Origin: Labrys wisconsinensis | Lineage (GTDB): Bacteria; Pseudomonadota; Alphaproteobacteria; Rhizobiales; Labraceae | Direction of reading: 5' to 3' | Assembly: GCF_030814995.1 (NCBI RefSeq) | Contig: NZ_JAUSVX010000002.1 | Coordinates: 186,001 to 250,000 of the forward strand | Length of the DNA stretch: 64,000 nucleotides | Shown here: positions 59,743-64,000 of the stretch, piece by piece | How the letters are laid out: each line of letters begins with the position of its first letter | Position numbering within the stretch: position 1 is the first letter of the stretch | The notes under the pieces: generated by a model | The model's database searches: none | The model's input: only the letters and a program-made list of their open reading frames with translations | Told to the model about the DNA's origin: nothing | Position numbers and translations under genes: made by a program

Positions 59743-60573
59743 ATGACCGATGCCCTCGACGGCGTGCGCGACCACTATCGCGCGACCGGCCTGACGGAGC
59801 GGCTGAAGAGCGCGCTCGCCGCCCTCGGGCCGGAGGATCTGCGGCTCGTGCCGGAGCAGCTCGCCGGCCTCGACCAGTTCCACACCCGCGGCGTGGCGGC
59901 GACGGCGGAGCTGGCCGAGCTGGCCGGGATCGCCGCCGGCATGGCGGTGCTGGATGTCGGCTCGGGCCTCGGCGGCCCGGCGCGCCATCTCGCGGCGGCC
60001 CATGGCTGCCGGGTGACGGGCGTCGATCTCAGCGAGCCGTTCGTCGAGGCCGCGCGCTATCTGACAGAGCGTACGGGCCAGAGCGGGCAGGCCTCGTTCG
60101 AGGTCGCCAGCGCCCTGGCGCTTCCCTTCGGCGACGCGAGCTTCGACGCCGCGCTGCTGCAGCACGTGGCGATGAACATTGCCGACCGGGCGCGGCTCTA
60201 CCGCGAGATCCGGCGCGTGTTGAAGCCGGACGGCCGCTTCGCCACCTTCGACGTCGTGTCGAACGGCGGCGAGCCGCACTATCCCGTTCCCTGGGCGCGA
60301 ACGCCGGCGACGAGCTTCCTCCTGACGGCGGACGCGACGCGCACGGCGATCGAAGCCGCCGGCTTCCGCACGCTGGCATGGCGGGACGACACGCAGGCCG
60401 CGACGGCCTGGTTCGCCGGAGCGCGCATGTCGGGGGCGGCGCCTTCGCTCAATCTCGGCGTGGTGATGGGGCCGGACTTCCCGCTGCTCGCCGCCAACCT
60501 CGGACGAAACCTCGCAGAAGGCCGGCTCGGCATCCTGACCGCGGTGTTCGAAGCCGCGTCGACGGAAAGCTGA
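59743..60573 (+). CDS. Class I SAM-dependent methyltransferase
   Basis: A 276-residue methyltransferase. Motif I is VLDVGSGLGGPARHLAAAHG (about 70-89), followed by VTGVDLSEPFVEAAR, ALALPFGDASFDAALLQHVA and RRVLKPDGRFATFDVV. The form matches ubiquinone/sterol-type or sarcosine/dimethylglycine-like small-molecule methyltransferases (Methyltransf_11); the acceptor is unknown. The following membrane protein gene begins 11 bases after its stop and is co-transcribed. Confidence 0.9.
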   Translation: MTDALDGVRDHYRATGLTERLKSALAALGPEDLRLVPEQLAGLDQFHTRGVAATAELAELAGIAAGMAVLDVGSGLGGPARHLAAAHGCRVTGVDLSEPFVEAARYLTERTGQSGQASFEVASALALPFGDASFDAALLQHVAMNIADRARLYREIRRVLKPDGRFATFDVVSNGGEPHYPVPWARTPATSFLLTADATRTAIEAAGFRTLAWRDDTQAATAWFAGARMSGAAPSLNLGVVMGPDFPLLAANLGRNLAEGRLGILTAVFEAASTES

Positions 60574-60584
60574 GGGGAGGCCCC

Positions 60585-61088
60585 ATGTCGCCGGAGATCC
60601 TGTTCCAGATCCATCTCGTGCTCGGCTATGTCGCCTGGCTGCTGTGCTTCCGCGCCTATATCTGGCCGTGGCTCAAGGCGATGGACCCCCTTGAAGCCCA
60701 ACGCGCCATCGCCACCCTCCACAGCTTCCGCTTCTTCGGTCTCGTCTTCGTCCTGCCGGGCGTCGTCGGCCATCTGCCGGCGGGTTTTGCCACCTTCGCG
60801 GCCTATGGCGACTTCGCGACCGGACTGCTGGCGTTGCTGGCGCTGCTCAGCGTGAGGGCAGGCCCGCTGTTCCGGCTGCTCGTCGTCGCCTTCAACCTCG
60901 TCGGGGCGCTCGACATCCTCATCGACTATTATCGCGCCAGCCAGCTCGGCCTTCCCGCGGTGGCGGGGGAGCTCGGCGCCACCTACGCCATCCCGGTCCT
61001 CTACGTGCCGCTGCTGATGATCACGCATGCCGCCGCGTTCTATCTGCTGCTGCGGCCCCGGATCGGCGGGGCTCGGGAAGCGCGGTGA
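60585..61088 (+). CDS. Membrane protein of unknown function
   Basis: A 167-residue protein with four predicted membrane helices (about 7-24, 47-66, 76-105, 130-155). HLVLGYVAWLLCFRAYIWPW and HSFRFFGLVFVLPGVVGHLP are characteristic stretches. No family is named. GAGGGGAGG precedes the ATG at 60585. Expressed with the methyltransferase, so it may be in the same response under the LysR at 58685. Confidence 0.75.
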   Translation: MSPEILFQIHLVLGYVAWLLCFRAYIWPWLKAMDPLEAQRAIATLHSFRFFGLVFVLPGVVGHLPAGFATFAAYGDFATGLLALLALLSVRAGPLFRLLVVAFNLVGALDILIDYYRASQLGLPAVAGELGATYAIPVLYVPLLMITHAAAFYLLLRPRIGGAREAR

Positions 61089-61163
61089 CTTCGGAGCAAG
61101 GAGCGCCGGGAGGCGTGCCCGCCGACGGCTGCGCCGTGACGCCGTCCGATTGGCCTGCCTCCC

Positions 61164-62231
61164 CTACAGCCCCAGGAACCGGAATGCCGGCGCCTCGCGA
61201 AACGCCTTGGTGGCGTCGCCCGCGTAGGTGTGGTCCTGGTTCGGGCCGAGGTCGAGCATCCTCACCTTCCCCGTCTCGGCGCTGAAGTCGATGCCCTTGA
61301 GGTCGACCCAGAATGTGTTCGGCGTCAGCGCCGACTCGAAGAAATAGAGCCGGCGCTTGTGGTCGGCGACGATGCGCCAGCGGGTGGAGGAGATGTTGGG
61401 CTCCTCCGGCGTGTTGAGGCCGTAGGGCACGGAGACGTTGCGGATCACGCTGAACACGCTGGCCAGCGCCGTGTTCGGGTCTTCGTCCTTGGGGATGGCA
61501 TTGACATAGAACGAGGCGCGGGCAAAGCGGTCGGCGGCGCGGTTGGTGCCGGGCAAGAACACGGTGCCGCCGATCTGCTTCCAGTATTCGTTCAGGGCGA
61601 GCTGCTCGTCGAATTTCGGCGAGTTGGTCATCACCTGGTACTGGCGGCCGTGATGGATGACTTGCCGGCCACCGATATACTCGACGATGGCGCTGTCTCC
61701 GGTCGCATCCGACATGGACAGGTGCAGCGTGGCCAGCCGGGTCTCGCCGGGCACATTGGCGGTGACGATGGTGAAGGGCTCGCGCTGCAGCGCCGTCACC
61801 GCATCGGCGACGGTGGCGAAATTGTCGAGCACGTACTGGGCCCAGGCGGCGATGCTCAGGCCGGGCTTGGAGCCGTCGAACCTGGGGTACTCGGATTCGA
61901 CCAGCCAGAGCAGGTTGACGTTGAGGCCCGCCTCGTTGAGGCCGTCGGTGGTCGAGATGTCATAGCCCGAGGCGATCACGCTGCCGTATTTCGAGGTCCA
62001 GCGGATCGAGTTCGGCCCGACCTCGCCGCTGCGCTGCATGCCGTGTGGGAAGATCCAGAGATTGGTGGCGACGTCGCTCTTCCAGTCCATGGATCGGGCG
62101 GTGAGCACGGTGTCGCCCTGGCCGAGATAGACCAGGCGCGTGCAGGCCTGCGCCGAGGGCGCGGCGGCCAGCAAGGCCGCCAGGGCCAGCGCCAGGACAC
62201 GGATGGCCGGGGCGATCGACCGACGCGGCAT
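61164..62231 (-). CDS. Linear amide C-N hydrolase, choloylglycine hydrolase family
   Basis: A 355-residue N-terminal-nucleophile hydrolase. The catalytic cysteine is Cys30 in AQACTRLVYLGQGDTVLTAR, directly after the signal peptide (MPRRSIAPAIRVLALALAAL...SAQA), so signal cleavage itself would expose the nucleophile. Conserved residues RSMDW (Asp near 49), YDISTTDGLNEAGLNVNLLW and MTNSPKFDEQLALNEYW match penicillin V acylase/bile-salt-hydrolase-like enzymes. It hydrolyses amides such as penicillin V or acyl-homoserine lactones; the substrate is not known. Periplasmic. Confidence 0.9.
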   Translation of the reverse strand: MPRRSIAPAIRVLALALAALLAAAPSAQACTRLVYLGQGDTVLTARSMDWKSDVATNLWIFPHGMQRSGEVGPNSIRWTSKYGSVIASGYDISTTDGLNEAGLNVNLLWLVESEYPRFDGSKPGLSIAAWAQYVLDNFATVADAVTALQREPFTIVTANVPGETRLATLHLSMSDATGDSAIVEYIGGRQVIHHGRQYQVMTNSPKFDEQLALNEYWKQIGGTVFLPGTNRAADRFARASFYVNAIPKDEDPNTALASVFSVIRNVSVPYGLNTPEEPNISSTRWRIVADHKRRLYFFESALTPNTFWVDLKGIDFSAETGKVRMLDLGPNQDHTYAGDATKAFREAPAFRFLGL

Positions 62232-62398
62232 GGCAGTCTCCTCCGTTCGGCTCGCAAGCCTGCGGAGAGACTACCATTGGCCGACCCGGGCCGGCCATGG
62301 GGTGGCGTTCCTCCTGCAACGACCATCGGCTGCGGCCAACGAACGAGCAGGTGATCGTGGTGAGGGTTCGGTCGCCCGCATCCGGCGCATGACGGTAT

Positions 62399-63268
62399 CT
62401 ACCCGATCGACAGATCCCGATTCTCCGCAATGACGCCCGCCACGAAATCCATCACGGCGCGGACCGCCGGGGCCTTGCGCAGGTCGCGATGCACCGCGAG
62501 CCAGATGTCGCGCGCGAAGGGCGGGACGTCCTTGCGGATCCGGACGAGGTCGCGGTCCGGCTCGCCGAGGAAGCAGGGCAGGCCGGCCACGCCCACCCCG
62601 GCCCGCGCCGCGATCAGGTGCTCGCTGGAATGGGTCAATTCGCAGACCACCGGGCGCTCGCCGGCGATGCCGAGCAGCCAGGATTGCTGCGGCATGTCGG
62701 CGAAGTGCTGATCATAGGCGATGAACTGCCATTTCTCCGGCGCGTCGAGATGGGCATAGGCGCGGTGCGCGTAAAGGCCGAAGGCCATGGTGCCGAGCTT
62801 GCGCGTCACGCTGCCCGCCTCGTTCGGCCGCACCAGCCGCAGGGCGACGTCGGCCTCGCGGCGGCTGAGCGAGACCTGCTGCGCCTCAGCCGAGAGCGAC
62901 AGCCGGATGTCGGGATAGGCGGCCCGGAAGCGCGTGAGCTGCCCGGCGAGAACATGCGTCACCAGGACGGGCGGCGCGCTGAGCCCGACCCGGCCGACCA
63001 GCGGCGCGTGGGCGGCCTTGGCCAGGCGGGCGATGCCGTGGGCTCCGGCCTCCATCGCCAGGGCCTGCTCCAGCACCTGCCGGCCGATCGCGGTGAGGCG
63101 ACAGGACCGCGGCAGGCGATCGACCAGCCGCACGTCCAGCGCTGCCTCCAGCGCGGCCAGCCGCCGGCTGACCGTCGCATGGTCCACCCTCAGGCTGCGG
63201 GCGGCGCCGGAGAGCGTGCCGCTCTGCGCGACGGCCAGGAAGTGCCGGATGTCTTCCCAATCGGCCAT
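62399..63268 (-). CDS. LysR-family transcriptional regulator
   Basis: A 289-residue LysR regulator: WEDIRHFLAVAQSGTLSGAA, LRVDHATVSRRLAALEAALD and VRLVDRLPRSCRLTAIG are the HTH and linker at about residues 3-60. The effector domain follows (VGRVGLSAPPVLVTHVLAGQ). The frame is open far upstream, but the ATG at 63268 is the family's start. Divergent from an MFS efflux gene with a 99-base gap carrying the A/T-rich TATATA at about 63297, presumably a -10 box, and that gene is its likely target. Confidence 0.92.
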   Translation of the reverse strand: MADWEDIRHFLAVAQSGTLSGAARSLRVDHATVSRRLAALEAALDVRLVDRLPRSCRLTAIGRQVLEQALAMEAGAHGIARLAKAAHAPLVGRVGLSAPPVLVTHVLAGQLTRFRAAYPDIRLSLSAEAQQVSLSRREADVALRLVRPNEAGSVTRKLGTMAFGLYAHRAYAHLDAPEKWQFIAYDQHFADMPQQSWLLGIAGERPVVCELTHSSEHLIAARAGVGVAGLPCFLGEPDRDLVRIRKDVPPFARDIWLAVHRDLRKAPAVRAVMDFVAGVIAENRDLSIG

Positions 63269-63367
63269 CTGTGCGAAATCTCCGGGATCGTTAGCGTATA
63301 TACCGAATTTCCGCATGGATCGCGCTCGGGCATTTTCGGGGCAGGATCGATTGTCCGGATTGTCTCG

Positions 63368-64000
63368 GTGTCCTCTCCCCACGCTTCCCGACCGCGGCTG
63401 ACGCTGATCGGCGCCGCCCTCGGCTTCGTCGTCGTCCTGCTCGACGTCAGCGTCGTCAACGTCGCTCTCGACGCGTTCCGCGTCGGCTTTTCCACGGATG
63501 TCGCCGGCCTCGAATGGGTGGTCAACGCCTACACGCTGGTCTTCGCCGCGCTGCTGCTCATGGCCGGGGCCCTCGGCGACCGCTTCGGCGCCCGCAGGGT
63601 CTTCCTCGCCGGCTTCGTCCTGTTCACGGCCGCATCGATCGCCTGCGGGCTGGCGCCCACGCTGGGGGCATTGGTGATGGCCCGCATCGTCCAGGGCGCC
63701 GGCGCCGCGCTGCTCGTCCCCAATTCGCTCGCGCTGATCCAGCAGGCGTTCCCGGATCAGGCGGTGCGCAGCCGTGCCGTGGGCTGGTGGGGCGCGGCCG
63801 GTGGCATGGCGCTGGCGGCCGGGCCGGTCGCCGGCGGCTTTCTCGTCGCGCATTTCGGCTGGCGCAGCATCTTCCTCATCAATCTGCCGATCGGGCTGAT
63901 CGGCTTGGCGATGACGCTCCGCCACGCGCGCCCGAGCCCGGCCAATCCGCATCGATCGCTCGACCTGCCGGGGCAGGGGGCCGCCGTCATGGCGCTGGCC
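63368..64000 (+). CDS. DHA2-family MFS drug efflux transporter, N-terminal part (cut by window edge)
   Basis: The frame from the GTG at 63368 is open to the window end (211 residues). It reads LIGAALGFVVVLLDVSVVNV (helix 1), VVNAYTLVFAALLLMAGALG and DRFGARRVFLAGFVLF with the MFS motif A region, then VQGAGAALLVPNSLALIQQA and a helix 5 with AGPVAGGFLVAHFGWRSIFL (motif C). This is the EmrB/QacA 14-helix drug/proton antiporter type. Divergent LysR gene probably regulates it. The GTG start lacks a strong ribosome site. Confidence 0.88.
   Translation, partial: MSSPHASRPRLTLIGAALGFVVVLLDVSVVNVALDAFRVGFSTDVAGLEWVVNAYTLVFAALLLMAGALGDRFGARRVFLAGFVLFTAASIACGLAPTLGALVMARIVQGAGAALLVPNSLALIQQAFPDQAVRSRAVGWWGAAGGMALAAGPVAGGFLVAHFGWRSIFLINLPIGLIGLAMTLRHARPSPANPHRSLDLPGQGAAVMALA

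Noticed and set aside
1-64000. CRISPR arrays, tRNA or rRNA genes, insertion sequences, phage genes
   Set aside because: No regularly spaced repeats, no cloverleaf or rRNA-like sequence, no transposase, integrase or phage structural protein could be recognised on either strand.

Overview
The window is GC-rich chromosomal DNA of an alphaproteobacterium, most likely a soil-type member of the Hyphomicrobiales (Rhizobiales). The grounds are the codon use, the many LysR-regulator/oxidoreductase pairs, a SigJ-like ECF sigma factor type common in this group, and a two-palindrome intergenic element at 44751-44858 that resembles the RIME elements of rhizobia. No rRNA, tRNA, CRISPR array, integrase or insertion sequence was recognised. 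The assignment is inference from style, not from a marker gene.

Layout. 1-11,000: single-gene or two-gene units for detoxification and small-molecule metabolism (glutathione S-transferases, a carboxymuconolactone-decarboxylase-like protein, GlxA/DJ-1 proteins, a VOC dioxygenase-like protein, ABM and EthD proteins, an alpha/beta hydrolase followed by a SigJ-like sigma factor, an MBL hydrolase, HxlR, YciI, SnoaL and DoxX proteins). Between them lie the remains of an SDR gene and of an XRE regulator. 11,060-12,022: LysR regulator. 12,112-14,261: a two-gene island of visibly lower GC, an AlbA_2-type ATP-binding protein overlapping a ParA-like ATPase. 14,283-22,325: GST, a small membrane protein, exported superoxide dismutase, LysR with a PcaD-like hydrolase, and a run of secreted proteins of unknown role ending in a DUF3142 protein. 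22,366-29,445: a sugar or polyol uptake and catabolism divergon (amidohydrolase, two Gfo/Idh/MocA dehydrogenases, ABC binding protein and two permeases, HutC-type GntR regulator) without an ABC ATPase. 29,881-33,455: a hybrid sensor kinase with two kinase cores, and a receiver protein. 33,477-37,879: hydrolases, LysR, Mug glycosylase, TetR. 37,981-42,784: an SDR and a PaoABC-like molybdenum aldehyde oxidoreductase. 43,053-48,382: sigma factor/AhpD pair, tautomerase, SDR/LysR pair, isochorismatase/GlxA pair. 48,471-48,770: a decayed second copy of the AhpD gene. 49,020-58,538: a protein built of three roughly 101-residue repeats, followed by a 2,824-residue Rhs/YD-repeat protein whose tip is a zinc deaminase-like domain. 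58,685-64,000: LysR regulators, methyltransferase, membrane protein, an N-terminal-nucleophile amidase of the choloylglycine hydrolase family, and the start of a DHA2 drug efflux gene.

Much of the window is regulator-plus-target pairs: divergent HxlR/GST, LysR/DoxX, LysR/PcaD, LysR/isochorismatase, SDR/LysR, LysR/methyltransferase and LysR/MFS. Dyad sequences stand in several of the shared promoter regions. The two most interesting loci are the Rhs-deaminase pair, which looks like a polymorphic toxin with no separate immunity gene in sight, and the AlbA_2-ParA island, which looks like a horizontally acquired accessory module.
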